This document shows, piece by piece, positions 1-8,977 of a stretch of DNA of 64,000 nt. The DNA comes from Allobosea psychrotolerans. Its GTDB lineage: Bacteria; Pseudomonadota; Alphaproteobacteria; Rhizobiales; Beijerinckiaceae. How positions within the stretch are numbered: the first letter of the stretch is position 1; every line of letters begins with the position of its first letter. Made by a program: the position numbers and the translations under genes. Under the pieces are notes generated by a model. That model was given only the letters and a program-made list of their open reading frames with translations, was not told where the DNA came from and ran no database searches. The stretch is from the NCBI RefSeq assembly GCF_002917105.1, contig NZ_PQFZ01000009.1, positions 172,330-236,329 of the forward strand, given 5' to 3'.

Positions 1-2417
1 GCCTGAAGAGCGAGCGCTCACTGCTCGACTATGACGACCTGATCGCCAAGACACGCTCGCTGCTCTCCCGCGTCGAGGCGACCTGGGTGCTCTACAAGCT
101 CGACGCCGGCATCGACCACATCCTGCTCGACGAGGCGCAGGACACCAGCGAGGCGCAATGGGCGATCCTGGGCAAGCTCGCCGAGGAGTTCAGCGCCGGC
201 TTCGGCGCAGGCGAGGATGCGCTCAAGCCGCGTACCGTCTTCGTCGTCGGCGACGAGAAGCAGTCGATCTACGGCTTCCAGGGCGCGATGCCGAAGGCTT
301 TTGGCGACGAGCGCCAGCGGCTCGGCCAACGCATCCAGGAGGCCGGGCAGCGTTTCGAGCCGGTCAGCCTCAACACCTCCTTCCGTTCGACCAGCGACAT
401 CATGCAGGCGGTCGATGCGGTCTTCGCCGCGCCCGACCATGCGCGCGGCCTCGTCTTCGACGGCGCAACGCGACCCGAGACGCATGACACGGTGCGCCGC
501 AACGACCCCGGCTGCGTCGATCTCTGGCCGCTCTGCGCCAATGACCAGGGCGAGCCGCCCGACGCCTGGACGACCCCGGTCGATGCGGCCGAGCGGCGCA
601 GCGGCATCGTCAAGCTGGCCTCCCGCATCGCCGGCGTGCTCGGCCGCTGGAGCCGGGCCGGGCAGGACGATCTCGGCCACCCCTTCGCGCCCGGCGACGT
701 GATGATCCTGCTGCGCCAGCGCGGGGCGCTGTTCGAGACAATCGTCAAGGCGCTGAAGGACGAGGGCGTGCCCGTCACCGGCCGCGACCGCCTGACCCTC
801 GCCGACCACCCGGCGGTCGAGGATCTGATCGTGCTCGGGCGGACGCTGCTGCTGCCCGATGACGACCTCACGCTCGCGACCGCATTGAAGACGCCGTTGA
901 TCGGGCTCGACGACGACGATCTGCTGCGCCTGGCGCCCGAGCGTGCCGGCTCGCTGCGCGAGGCGCTGCGAGAGGCCGGCGCCAACGAGCCGCGCTATGC
1001 CGCGGTCGAGCGCAAGCTGGCCGCCCTGGCGGTGGAGGCCGGGCGCTCCGGGCCGTTCCGCTTCTTCGCCGGGCTGCTCGGCCCGGGCGGCGGGCGCAAT
1101 CTCGCTTTGGCGCATCTGGGAGCCGAGGCGGGCGACGCTCTCGACGCCTTCCTCAACGCGGCGCTCGACCATGAGCGCCGCCATGGCCCTTCGCTCGCCG
1201 GTTTCCTGCAGCATATTTCCGGCACGGCGGCCGATGTGAAGCGCGACCTCTCCGCCAGCGCCGGCGAGGTTCGTGTCATGACCGTGCACGGCGCCAAGGG
1301 GCTGGAGGCGAAGATCGTCATCCTGGCCGACCTCGCGCCCGAACCCGGCGCCAAGCGTTTGCCCAAAATCCTTGCCGTCGACCCGCCACGCGGCCTGCCT
1401 GTGCCGCTCTGGCCGCCGGCGGGCGCGGAGGATGCGGAGGCGACGCGGGCCGCCAAGGCGCTGGTCGTGCAGCAGATGGTCGAGGAGCACCACCGCCTGC
1501 TTTATGTCGCGCTGACGCGGGCAGAGGACCGCCTGATCGTCTGCGGGGCGCAGCCCAAGGGTGAAGCGCCCGAGGGCAGCTGGTATGCGATGGTCGCGGC
1601 CGGGCTCGCCGCCTCCGAACAGGGCCTGCAGGACATAGCCGCACCCGACGGCCAGGGCGTGATCCAGCGTTTCCGCGTTTCCGCGCCGCGCGCTGCCGAG
1701 CCTGCCAAAGCGCCGGACGTGCGCGGCGCGATCGAGATCCCCGCCTGGTTCGACCGCCCCGCGCCGCGTGAGCATGAGCCCGCGCCGCCCTTGAAACCGT
1801 CGAGCGCTCTGGCTGCCGCCGATGGCACCGACCGGCCGGGCGACGGACCCTTCCTTGCCCAGGCCGCGAGCGCCGGCCGGTTGGCACATCTGCTGCTGCA
1901 GATATTGCCCGAAGTCGAAGCCGCACGGCGCGAGGCGGCCGCACACGCGCTGGCGGCGACGCGCGGCGGCGGCCTGCCAACAGAGCGGCGCGCGCGGATC
2001 GTCGAGGCGGCGCTGGCGTTGCTGCGCGAGCCGGCGCTGGCCGCGCTGTTCGCTGAAGGCTCGCTCGCCGAAGTGCCGGTCGCCGGCGCGATCTTGCTGG
2101 CGGATGGTTCCCGACGCGCGGTATCAGGCCAGATAGACCGGCTGGCCGTGACGCAGGATGAAGTCCTGATCGCCGATTTCAAGACCACGGCGCGGCCCCC
2201 AGCGAATGCAGCCGCGATCCCGCCTACGACGCTGGCGCAGCTTGCGGTCTATCGTACACTTGTCGGGGCGATCTATCCCGGCCGCCGCGTGCGGGCGCTG
2301 GCGATCTACACCGCGACGCTGACGACGCTCGAGCCGGACGCACGTGATCTCGACGCCGTCTTGGCGCAAATGGCAGACTTGGCGAAAATGGCCGACCTGG
2401 CGAAAATGGCAGGTTAG
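1..2417 (+). CDS. addA: AddA, double-strand break repair helicase-nuclease subunit (5' partial)
   Basis: This is the C-terminal part of AddA, which with AddB unwinds and resects broken DNA ends for RecA-dependent repair. The reading frame is open from base 3, so the start lies before the window. UvrD-type (SF1A) helicase motifs are visible in order: DYDDL, Walker [10 protein letters not shown] near 124-150, [13 protein letters not shown] near 250-290, [11 protein letters not shown] near 1280-1315 and [13 protein letters not shown] near 1498-1536. A C-terminal PD-(D/E)XK nuclease follows, with GQIDRL near 2127 and ADFKT near 2172. The extreme C-terminus is a threefold 18-nt repeat reading [17 protein letters not shown]. 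addB would be expected just upstream, outside the window. Confidence 0.95.
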   Translation, partial: LKSERSLLDYDDLIAKTRSLLSRVEATWVLYKLDAGIDHILLDEAQDTSEAQWAILGKLAEEFSAGFGAGEDALKPRTVFVVGDEKQSIYGFQGAMPKAFGDERQRLGQRIQEAGQRFEPVSLNTSFRSTSDIMQAVDAVFAAPDHARGLVFDGATRPETHDTVRRNDPGCVDLWPLCANDQGEPPDAWTTPVDAAERRSGIVKLASRIAGVLGRWSRAGQDDLGHPFAPGDVMILLRQRGALFETIVKALKDEGVPVTGRDRLTLADHPAVEDLIVLGRTLLLPDDDLTLATALKTPLIGLDDDDLLRLAPERAGSLREALREAGANEPRYAAVERKLAALAVEAGRSGPFRFFAGLLGPGGGRNLALAHLGAEAGDALDAFLNAALDHERRHGPSLAGFLQHISGTAADVKRDLSASAGEVRVMTVHGAKGLEAKIVILADLAPEPGAKRLPKILAVDPPRGLPVPLWPPAGAEDAEATRAAKALVVQQMVEEHHRLLYVALTRAEDRLIVCGAQPKGEAPEGSWYAMVAAGLAASEQGLQDIAAPDGQGVIQRFRVSAPRAAEPAKAPDVRGAIEIPAWFDRPAPREHEPAPPLKPSSALAAADGTDRPGDGPFLAQAASAGRLAHLLLQILPEVEAARREAAAHALAATRGGGLPTERRARIVEAALALLREPALAALFAEGSLAEVPVAGAILLADGSRRAVSGQIDRLAVTQDEVLIADFKTTARPPANAAAIPPTTLAQLAVYRTLVGAIYPGRRVRALAIYTATLTTLEPDARDLDAVLAQMADLAKMADLAKMAG
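2364..2417 (+). repeat. Three tandem 18-nt units forming the last codons of addA
   Basis: Units 2364-2381, 2382-2399 and 2400-2417 share the core GCGAAAATGGC with few changes, and the third unit supplies the stop codon. They encode [12 protein letters not shown] and AKMAG. Slippage or unequal crossing-over is the likely origin. Confidence 0.85.
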
Positions 2418-2526
2418 CCTTGCTTCAAGGGCCTGTGACCGCGCCTTGACCCAGGCCTTGCGCATTCATAGCTTCACCGCGAATGCAGCGCTGCTGCCAA
2501 ACAAAGTCTTGAAAGGCGACCAAGCC

Positions 2527-2847
2527 ATGGCGACGACCAAAGTGACCGATGCGAGCTTCGAGGCGGATGTCCTGAAGTCCTCCGAGCCGGTCGTGGTGGA
2601 TTTCTGGGCGGAATGGTGCGGTCCCTGCCGCATGATCGGCCCGGCACTCGAGGAAATTGCCGGCGAGATGAACGGCAAGGTCAAGATCGTGAAGATGAAC
2701 GTCGATGAGAACCAGGCGATCCCCGCTCAGTTCGGCATCCGTTCGATTCCGACCCTGATGCTGTTCAAGGACGGCAAGCTGGCCTCGCAGAAGGTCGGCG
2801 CGGCCCCCAAGAGCGACCTGTCGCGCTGGATCGCCGGCTCCGTCTGA
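2527..2847 (+). CDS. trxA: Thioredoxin TrxA
   Basis: A 106-residue cytoplasmic thioredoxin that reduces protein disulfides, using electrons from thioredoxin reductase. The active site WCGPC is at residues 30-34, and the cis-proline loop SIPT is near residue 75; the length is standard for the family. The start at 2527 is preceded by GAAAGG at 2511-2516 with suitable spacing. The frame is open further upstream, but that extension has no thioredoxin-like sequence. It lies 109 nt downstream of addA and is followed by a strong intrinsic terminator. The addA-trxA order is common in Rhizobiales. Confidence 0.97.
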   Translation: MATTKVTDASFEADVLKSSEPVVVDFWAEWCGPCRMIGPALEEIAGEMNGKVKIVKMNVDENQAIPAQFGIRSIPTLMLFKDGKLASQKVGAAPKSDLSRWIAGSV

Positions 2848-2871
2848 GCGTTTTGCCCGATCCAATAAAAG

Positions 2872-2907
2872 AAGCCCGCCTTTCCCCTGGGGAAAGGCGG
2901 GCTTTTT
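2872..2907 (+). terminator. Rho-independent terminator of trxA
   Basis: Arms 2872-2887 and 2889-2904 are perfectly complementary (16 bp; a few central pairs must open to form a loop). The run of five T ends at 2907. It lies 25 nt after the trxA stop codon. Confidence 0.93.
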
Positions 2908-2923
2908 CGTTGCGCTAGAAGCT

Positions 2924-2977
2924 GAGAGTATTGCTCTTGCGAAAAACCGGTACCGACTTTTTCGCGCAATGCTCTCG
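2924..2977 (-). repeat. Dispersed intergenic repeat, family A (copy 1)
   Basis: Read on the minus strand this begins GAGCATTGCGCGAAA, passes through a central ACCGGTTTTTCGC and returns to a GAGCAAT/ACTCTC end. It resembles the elements at 22591-22633, 24134-24190 and 51242-51310, all of which carry a core close to AACCGGTTTTCG between gene ends. Similar elements are common in intergenic DNA of Hyphomicrobiales. No function is known to me. Confidence 0.6.
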
Positions 2978-2995
2978 TGGTCGAGGCAGGCTCGA

Positions 2996-3394
2996 TCAGG
3001 CCTTGCTGCGGCTATCGACGCTCCAGGCGCCGGCGCCGGCGACGAAGAGATAGAGGAAGACGAAGCAGTAGAGGATCGCAGCGTCGCCACCGTTCATGAT
3101 CGGGTAGAGGCTCCGGGGCGCGTGGAACATCCAGTAGGCGTAGGCCATCTCGCCCGCGAGGATGAAGGCGACGGGCCGGGTCAGGAAGCCGCCCAGCAGC
3201 AGCAGGCCGCCGAAGGTCTCGAGGATCGCGCCGAACCAGAACAGGGTGAACGCGGCCGGCAGGCCGCTGGCCGGCGCCACGGGGAAGCCGATGAGCTTCT
3301 GCGTGCCATGGGCAATGAAGATCAAGGCCGTGACGATGCGCAGCAATCCGAGCATCTGGGGGGAATAACGCTGGAGGGAATTGAGGGCCTGCAT
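2996..3394 (-). CDS. DoxX family membrane protein
   Basis: A 132-residue inner-membrane protein with about four hydrophobic segments. It has DoxX-family features: LLRIVTALIFIAHGTQKL at the N-terminus, FGGLLLLGGFLTRP in the middle and a C-terminal helix ending GAGAWSVD. DoxX relatives are linked to quinone or thiol redox chemistry, but a specific substrate cannot be read from the sequence. The start at 3394 is chosen because GGAAAGAGA lies just upstream on the minus strand; the frame extends 75 codons further but that part lacks family similarity. It is convergent with trxA. Confidence 0.88.
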   Translation of the reverse strand: MQALNSLQRYSPQMLGLLRIVTALIFIAHGTQKLIGFPVAPASGLPAAFTLFWFGAILETFGGLLLLGGFLTRPVAFILAGEMAYAYWMFHAPRSLYPIMNGGDAAILYCFVFLYLFVAGAGAWSVDSRSKA

Positions 3395-3707
3395 ATATCT
3401 CTCTTTCCGTGCAACTTGCGATTTCGACACAAAATCTTCGTCGATCCGCGGAGAATCGATCGAGGCATCCCCACCCAAGGGTTTATTTTTGCGTTTGATA
3501 GGCAGATTGCCGCAGGCGGCGCAATATTCTCCGCGCGGCGATACAGGCTTGCATGACTGCAACATCTTCACGTTCACGTGACGCTGCGACGCATCCCCGC
3601 CAGCTCCAGGCTTAACCACCCCTTAAAAGCGCCATGTTTCACTCCTGTTTGACGCGAGGGCAGCTTTACCTTTTTGAGAATGTGCCGACAGGCTTGAACG
3701 GGGCGGA
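3395..3707. other. Divergent intergenic region between doxX and the PBP gene
   Basis: This 313-nt stretch holds the 5' flanks of two divergent genes. On the plus strand TTGACG at 3649-3654 is followed 17 nt later by TTTTGA at 3672-3677, a possible weak sigma-70-type promoter for the penicillin-binding protein gene at 3708. No RNA gene or convincing small ORF was seen. Confidence 0.35.
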
Positions 3708-5867
3708 ATGAACGACAAGGCGAGACGGGGCGAACGGCGCGAGCCGTCATTCGAACGCGGACGCGACGAAAGCCGCGACGATTTCGACATGCGTCTGTCC
3801 GATGACGATCGCCCAGTGCGCGGCAACCGTGCGCCCGCCCGTTATGACGAGCGGCGCGAAGCCCCGCGGCGCGACAAGCGCAATGGTGGCGGCAATGGCG
3901 GTGGCGGCCGGCGGCGCAAGCGCAGAGGCCGCTCGCTGCTTGGCGGCCTGTTCTACTGGACCATGGTGCTCGGCCTCTGGTGCGCCATCGGGCTGGGCGG
4001 GCTGATTGCCTATCACGCCGCGCAATTGCCGCCGATCAACCAGCTTACCGTGCCGAAGCGACCGCCCAATATCGCGATCCTCGCTGCCGACGGCACATTG
4101 CTCGCCAATCGCGGCGAGACCGGCGGACGCACCATCACGATCGGCGAGGTGCCGCCCTATCTGCCCAAGGCCTTCGTGGCGATCGAGGACCGGCGCTTCT
4201 ACGAGCATTTCGGCATCGATCCGGTCGGCCTGGCGCGCGCCATGGTCAATAATCTGCGCCGCAGCGGCGGCGTCCAGGGCGGTTCGACGCTGACGCAGCA
4301 GCTCGCCAAGAACCTGTTCCTGACCCAGGAACGCACCGCCGCGCGCAAGATCCAGGAGGCGATCCTGGCGCTGTGGCTGGAGCGGACCTACTCCAAGAAC
4401 CAGATTCTCGAACTCTACCTCAACCGCGTCTATTTCGGTTCGGGCGCCTATGGCGTCGAGGCTGCGGCGCAGCGCTATTTCAACAAATCGGCACGCTCGG
4501 TGACGATAGCGGAGGCCGCGATGCTGGCTGGCCTCGTGCAGGCGCCCTCGCGGCTCGCGCCCAACCGCAATCCGGACGCCGCCGAGAAGCGGGCGCAGCT
4601 CGTGATCGCGGCGATGGCCGATCAGGGCTTCATCTCGCAGTCTGCCGCCAAGACGGCGCTGACAGCGCCCGCCGAGGTGCCGGAACGCAGCGGCGCCGGA
4701 TCGGTGAATTATGCGGCCGATTATGTGATGGACGTGCTCGACGACTTCATTGGGGGGGTCGAAGGCGACGTCACCGTGCTGACGACGATCGACACCAAGC
4801 TGCAGGCTTCGGCCGAGACGACGCTGGTCGAGGCGCTGGCGGCGCAAGGCGCCAAGCTCAGCGTCAGCCAGGGCGCGGTCGTCTCGATGGCGCCGGACGG
4901 CGCGCTGCGGGCGCTGATCGGCGGACGCGACTACACCAAGAGCCAGTTCAACCGCGCCACTGCCGCCAAGCGCCAGCCGGGCTCGTCCTTCAAGCCCTTC
5001 GTCTATCTGACCGCGCTGGAGCAGGGCCTGACGCCGGACACGATCCGCGACGATTCACCGGTTTCGATCAAGGGCTGGGAGCCGGAGAACTATTCCCGGA
5101 GCTATCGCGGCCCGGTGACACTGCAGACCGCCTTCGCCCATTCGCTCAACACCATCGCCGCCCGGCTCATCCAGGAGGTGACGCCGAAGGAGGTCGTCCG
5201 CACGGCGCAGCGCCTCGGCATCTCGTCCAGCCTGCAGCCCAATTTTTCGCTGGCGCTGGGCACCTCCGAGGTCACGCCGGTGGAGCTGACGACGGCTTAT
5301 GCCACCTTCGCCAATGGCGGGCAGTCGGTGCTGCCCTATGTCATCCGCGAGGTGAAATCGGCCTCCGGCAAGGTGATCTATGCCCGCAAGGGCTCAGGCT
5401 TCGGCACCGTGGTGCAGCCGCAGGCGCTCTCGATGATGAACACCATGTTCCACGAGGTCATGCTCAGCGGCACCGGCGCCAAGGTCAATATTCCCGGCTG
5501 GGAGGTCGGCGGCAAATCGGGCACGACGCAGGATTTCCGCGACGCCTGGTTCGTCGGCTTCACGGCCCGCCTCGTCACCGCCGTCTGGCTCGGCAATGAC
5601 GACAACAGCCAGATGAAGCGGGTGGCCGGTGGCGGGCTGCCGGCCGAGATCTGGGGCAAGTACATGAAGACCGCCCATGCCGGCATGCAGCCTGCGCCCC
5701 TGCCGGGCGGGCTCTGGCGCAGCGGGCCCAAATCGATCTTCGACAGCGGCGCGCCGGTCGCGGCCGCCCGCCCGCCGGCCAATACGCAGACGGCCGACAG
5801 CGAACGCAGCTGGGTGCCGCCAGCACCGCAGGAGAAGAACCTGCTGCAGAAGCTGTTCGGCGGCTGA
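3708..5867 (+). CDS. Class A penicillin-binding protein, PBP1A family
   Basis: A bifunctional 719-residue murein synthase that polymerises lipid II and cross-links peptides in the periplasm. The order is: a highly charged cytoplasmic tail (1-75, Arg/Gly-rich), one membrane anchor (about 79-103), a GT51 glycosyltransferase domain with catalytic EDRRFYEHFG (160-169) and GGSTLTQQLAKN (191-202), then a transpeptidase domain with S426-S-F-K429, S479-L-N and K603-S-G-T. All catalytic motifs are intact. The tail after residue 660 is Pro/Ala-rich and ends LLQKLFGG. It appears monocistronic and convergent with the MFS gene that follows. Confidence 0.96.
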   Translation: MNDKARRGERREPSFERGRDESRDDFDMRLSDDDRPVRGNRAPARYDERREAPRRDKRNGGGNGGGGRRRKRRGRSLLGGLFYWTMVLGLWCAIGLGGLIAYHAAQLPPINQLTVPKRPPNIAILAADGTLLANRGETGGRTITIGEVPPYLPKAFVAIEDRRFYEHFGIDPVGLARAMVNNLRRSGGVQGGSTLTQQLAKNLFLTQERTAARKIQEAILALWLERTYSKNQILELYLNRVYFGSGAYGVEAAAQRYFNKSARSVTIAEAAMLAGLVQAPSRLAPNRNPDAAEKRAQLVIAAMADQGFISQSAAKTALTAPAEVPERSGAGSVNYAADYVMDVLDDFIGGVEGDVTVLTTIDTKLQASAETTLVEALAAQGAKLSVSQGAVVSMAPDGALRALIGGRDYTKSQFNRATAAKRQPGSSFKPFVYLTALEQGLTPDTIRDDSPVSIKGWEPENYSRSYRGPVTLQTAFAHSLNTIAARLIQEVTPKEVVRTAQRLGISSSLQPNFSLALGTSEVTPVELTTAYATFANGGQSVLPYVIREVKSASGKVIYARKGSGFGTVVQPQALSMMNTMFHEVMLSGTGAKVNIPGWEVGGKSGTTQDFRDAWFVGFTARLVTAVWLGNDDNSQMKRVAGGGLPAEIWGKYMKTAHAGMQPAPLPGGLWRSGPKSIFDSGAPVAAARPPANTQTADSERSWVPPAPQEKNLLQKLFGG

Positions 5868-5891
5868 TGCTGGGTTGTTCGCTGGAACCTC

Positions 5892-6039
5892 CCCGTCATT
5901 CCGGGGCAGGCCGCAGGCCTGGGCCCGGAACCCGGAACCGCTGATGTCAAAAGGCTAAGACGCTTCTGTCGCCGCGCCTTGTCCTGCTGAACCTGGGTTT
6001 ATGGTCCAGGCTCGCTGCCGCGCAGCGCCCGGATGACGG
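5892..6039. repeat. Intergenic palindromic element, family B (copy 1)
   Basis: The left arm CCGTCATTCCGGG (from 5893) and right arm CCCGGATGACGG (6028-6039) are complementary apart from one base. They enclose GC-rich secondary inverted repeats. The element sits between two convergent stop codons and may act as a bidirectional transcription barrier. Related elements are at 28478-28610 and 39051-39096. Confidence 0.6.
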
Positions 6040-6067
6040 CGTCGGTCCGAGCGAAAGCGGCGGCCCC

Positions 6068-7264
6068 TCAGACCTTGCCGGCGCGGATCGCCGTGCTCGC
6101 CTTGAACAGCACCAGCGCGGCCACGCCGAGCGCCGACATCACCAGCGGCAGCGGCAGCGCCGTGCCCTTCAGGGCATGGCCGACGAGAAGCCCGACGCAG
6201 GCTGAGAGCAGCATCTGGCAGAGCCCGTTGAAGGACGAAGCCGCGCCCGCCCTGTCGGGAAACGGCATCATCGCCGAGGCTTGCGACTGCGGCACGGTCA
6301 GCCCGACGCCGCAGGCATAGAGCGCCATCGGTACGACCACGCCGAACGGCCCGCCGATACCGGCCGCGACGCAGATCAGCATCGCCAGGCCACCGCCGGC
6401 GAGACAGGCGACGCCGATCGCGATGACGCCGTCCAGCCCGCGCGAGCCGACGAGGCGCTGGGCGAGGATGGTGCCGCCGATGAAGCCGAGGACGCCGAAG
6501 CCGAAGGACAAGCCGTACTGCACCGGCGACAGGCCGTAGACGCCGATCAGCACGAAGGACGAGCCCGAGATGAAGGCGAAGAGCCCGGCATAAGCCAGCG
6601 CGGTCAAGCCGACATAGACGCGAAAGGCGCGGTTCTGCAGCAGCACGCCGAAGCCGCGGAAGATCGCGGGGATGGAGAGCGCGCCGGGCGTGCGCGCCCT
6701 GAGCGTCTCGGGCATGACGAGAATGATCGTCGCGGCGAGGCCGAGCGCGAAGACGAGCGAGGCGACGAAGGTCGAGCGCCAGCCGAAGGCATCCTGCAAG
6801 ACGCCGCCCAGGACCGGCGCGACCGCGGGCACCAGCCCCATGATCATGCCCATGCGCGCCATTTCGCGGCCGGCACGCGGCCCCTCATAGAGATCGCGCA
6901 CCATGGCGCGGCCGAGCACGATCGGGCCGGAGGCGCCGAAGGCCTGGATGGCGCGCGCCGCCGTCAAGGCCCCGATCGAGGGCGCGAGCGCACAGGCGAG
7001 CGTCGCCAGCAGGAACAGGGCCAGCCCCGCGAGCAGGATGGGCTTGCGGCCGAGCCGGTCGGAGAGCGGGCCCCAGATGATCTGGCCGCCGGCATAGCCG
7101 AAGAGGAAGGAGGACAAGGTCGCCTGCGCGCCCGCGACATCCGTTTCCATCACCCGCACGATCTCAGGCAGCGACGGCAGGTAGAAATCGGTCGAGAGCG
7201 GCCCAAGCGCGGTCAGCATGGCGAGGACGGCGGTCATCGCCAGCGTATCGGGACGGAGTTTCAT
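6068..7264 (-). CDS. MFS transporter, Bcr/CflA family multidrug efflux
   Basis: A 398-residue inner-membrane proton antiporter with about 12 hydrophobic segments. The Bcr/CflA signature is clear: LGPLSTDFYLPSLP near residue 20, GQIIWGPLSDRLGRKP (60-75, MFS motif A) and a long conserved loop with RAIQAFGASG and ARAMVRDL-like sequence near 107-125. Family members export drugs such as bicyclomycin, chloramphenicol or sulfonamides; the substrate here is unknown. No regulator is adjacent. It is preceded on the same strand by the YgjP-like gene, 65 nt away. Confidence 0.92.
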   Translation of the reverse strand: MKLRPDTLAMTAVLAMLTALGPLSTDFYLPSLPEIVRVMETDVAGAQATLSSFLFGYAGGQIIWGPLSDRLGRKPILLAGLALFLLATLACALAPSIGALTAARAIQAFGASGPIVLGRAMVRDLYEGPRAGREMARMGMIMGLVPAVAPVLGGVLQDAFGWRSTFVASLVFALGLAATIILVMPETLRARTPGALSIPAIFRGFGVLLQNRAFRVYVGLTALAYAGLFAFISGSSFVLIGVYGLSPVQYGLSFGFGVLGFIGGTILAQRLVGSRGLDGVIAIGVACLAGGGLAMLICVAAGIGGPFGVVVPMALYACGVGLTVPQSQASAMMPFPDRAGAASSFNGLCQMLLSACVGLLVGHALKGTALPLPLVMSALGVAALVLFKASTAIRAGKV

Positions 7265-7329
7265 GGAGGTCGCGACCCTTGGGCTGGCTGTGCCCGCTAT
7301 CTAGGCCGGGAGCATGGTGCTGTCGAGCT

Positions 7330-8070
7330 TCAGCCGAAGCCGTGCAGCCCCGCGCCATGGCGCTTGAGCCAGATTTCCGCCTCTTCCGTGCGCGGGCAGA
7401 GCTTGTGGGTCAGGGCCCAGAAGCGGTGCGAATGGTTCATCTCCTTGAGATGGGCGACCTCATGGGCGGCGAGATAGTCGAGCACCAGCGGCGGCGCCAG
7501 GATCAAGCGCCAGGAGAAGTTCAAATGGCCCTTGGACGAGCACGAACCCCAGCGGCTGGTGGTGTCGCGGATGGTGATCTTGCGCGCCGGGATGCCGAGC
7601 GTCGCTGTGTGCGTCCTGACGGCGCGCTCGAGGTCCTCGAGCGCGGCGCGGCGCAGGAAATCCTTGACGCGGCGGGGCACATGCACCGCCTCGCCCGCCA
7701 CCGCGATGATCGCCACGCCATCCTTGTCGGCCGTCGCCCGGGTGACGCCACGCGCCTTCGACCAATGCACGATGCGGTGCGGCACGCCGCGATAGGGGAT
7801 GATTTGGCCGGGCTCGAACGGAACCGATAGCGGCCGCTTGGCGAGACGCGCCGCGATCCAGCCGCCATGCCTCTCGGCGAACAGCCGACCCGTCGCGAAA
7901 TCGGCGCGTTCGGGCAAGGTCAGCGTGATCTCGCCCGTCGCCTGCGAGACGCGCAAGGTCATGCGGCGCGCGCTCGCACGCCGCTTCACCGCGACCGGGT
8001 AGACCGTGCCGGCATGGGGAACCTCGATCCTGTCGGGATCGGGCTGCCGCTTGAACAGAGAGAGCCGCAT
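7330..8070 (-). CDS. YgjP-like (DUF45) metal-dependent hydrolase
   Basis: A 246-residue cytoplasmic protein of the SprT/YgjP (M48-like) group. The zinc-binding motif HEVAHLKEMNHSHRFW lies near residues 203-218, preceded by the family motif SRWGSCSSKGHLNFSWRL near 172-189. E. coli YgjP has been described as a UTP pyrophosphatase, but the role here is not established. ATG at 8070 is preferred; an in-frame TTG three codons upstream is the alternative. It lies upstream of the MFS gene on the same strand and may be co-transcribed. Confidence 0.88.
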   Translation of the reverse strand: MRLSLFKRQPDPDRIEVPHAGTVYPVAVKRRASARRMTLRVSQATGEITLTLPERADFATGRLFAERHGGWIAARLAKRPLSVPFEPGQIIPYRGVPHRIVHWSKARGVTRATADKDGVAIIAVAGEAVHVPRRVKDFLRRAALEDLERAVRTHTATLGIPARKITIRDTTSRWGSCSSKGHLNFSWRLILAPPLVLDYLAAHEVAHLKEMNHSHRFWALTHKLCPRTEEAEIWLKRHGAGLHGFG

Positions 8071-8254
8071 CGCGCGCAATGGTGCCGGATTCGCAAGCTT
8101 TGCGGAAGAGGCGAAAGAACTCTAACGGCGACCGGTCGGTGAACATGGTCGCGCCGGCCGGCTGTCCAGTGAGAGATGGAAGGCTTTCGGCTCCTCGCCT
8201 GTGCGGCGCGAAGCGGACGCTACAGACGTCGCGACATGCGCCCAGCCCCATTTT

Positions 8255-8298
8255 GTATTGATGACCGCGACATGGCGTATTGATATGAATGTCCATAC
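8255..8298. promoter_or_regulatory. Candidate VapB operator ahead of vapBC
   Basis: An imperfect inverted repeat, GTATTGATAT (8277-8286) and ATGTCCATAC (8289-8298), has 8 of 10 positions paired. GTATTGAT also occurs at 8255-8262, exactly 22 bp (two helical turns) upstream. The inverted repeat ends 20 nt before the preferred vapB start. VapBC operons are usually autorepressed by the antitoxin, so this is a reasonable operator. Binding is inferred, not shown. Confidence 0.45.
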
Positions 8299-8318
8299 AG
8301 ATTTCGGAAGACACCCGC

Positions 8319-8558
8319 ATGACCCTGCAAATCCGCGACGATCGCGCGCGCGAGCTCGCCCAGCAGCTCGCTCGCAAGCGCAAGGTGACGATGACCGAGG
8401 CCGTGATTCAAGCGCTCGAGGGAGAATTGCGCCGCGAGACTGAGAAAGAGCCGCTGGCCGCTCGGCTGAAACGGATCGCGGCCGAACTCGCGGCCAAGGG
8501 CGAGCCGGACGGCCACGCCATGACGAAGGACGAAATCGACGCGATGTGGGGCCATTGA
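8319..8558 (+). CDS. vapB: VapB-type antitoxin (Rv0623/PSK family)
   Basis: A 79-residue antitoxin and probable DNA-binding autorepressor. The N-terminal half, MTLQIRDDRARELAQQLA..., is the ribbon-helix-helix-type region typical of Rv0623-like antitoxins. The C-terminal half is a charged toxin-wrapping helix ending DEIDAMWGH. ATG at 8319 is preferred because CGGAAG ends 8 nt upstream; an in-frame ATG at 8289 would overlap the candidate operator. The stop overlaps the toxin start as TGATG, so the two are translationally coupled. Confidence 0.9.
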   Translation: MTLQIRDDRARELAQQLARKRKVTMTEAVIQALEGELRRETEKEPLAARLKRIAAELAAKGEPDGHAMTKDEIDAMWGH

Positions 8559-8956
8559 TGTTCGTCGATACGTCGGTCATCGTCGCGATCCTGGCCGACG
8601 AGCCGGAGGCGGGTGGCTTCGCCCTAAAGCTCTCGGCCGCACCCCATCGCTACACCTCGGGGCTTGTCATTCTTGAAGCGGCGATGCGGCTATCGAGCTT
8701 GCTCAACGTCAATCCGATCGAGGCGGAGATCCGCATCCAGCTGGTTTTGGATGAGGCCCGAATTTCAATCGTTCCGATCAATGGCAGCATCGCCAAAAAG
8801 GCCGTGGCGGCCTTCGCGGCCTTCGGCAAGGGCCGCGACCATCCGGCCCAGCTCAATCTCGCCGACTGTATGTCCTATGCCTGCGCCCAAGCCTACCGCG
8901 TTCCCCTGCTGTTCAAGGGCAACAACTTTTCTCAGACCGACATTCAGGTGGCCTGA
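8558..8956 (+). CDS. vapC: VapC-type PIN-domain ribonuclease toxin
   Basis: A 132-residue PIN-domain toxin. The acidic residues of the active site are present: D4 in MFVDTSVIV, E40 in LVILEAA, D103 in NLADCMSYA, and a C-terminal D128 in FSQTD. VapC toxins are Mg-dependent RNases, often cutting initiator or other tRNAs and rRNA; the target here is unknown. It overlaps vapB by one base. The pair is a small accessory module between the YgjP-like gene and the PHB depolymerase gene, and it looks intact. Confidence 0.92.
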   Translation: MFVDTSVIVAILADEPEAGGFALKLSAAPHRYTSGLVILEAAMRLSSLLNVNPIEAEIRIQLVLDEARISIVPINGSIAKKAVAAFAAFGKGRDHPAQLNLADCMSYACAQAYRVPLLFKGNNFSQTDIQVA

Positions 8957-8977
8957 GAGACCGTTTCCGCCAAGAGA

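Noticed and set aside
2344..2526. Longer trxA product starting within addA
   Set aside because: The extra 61 residues are a frameshifted reading of the addA end and have no thioredoxin similarity.
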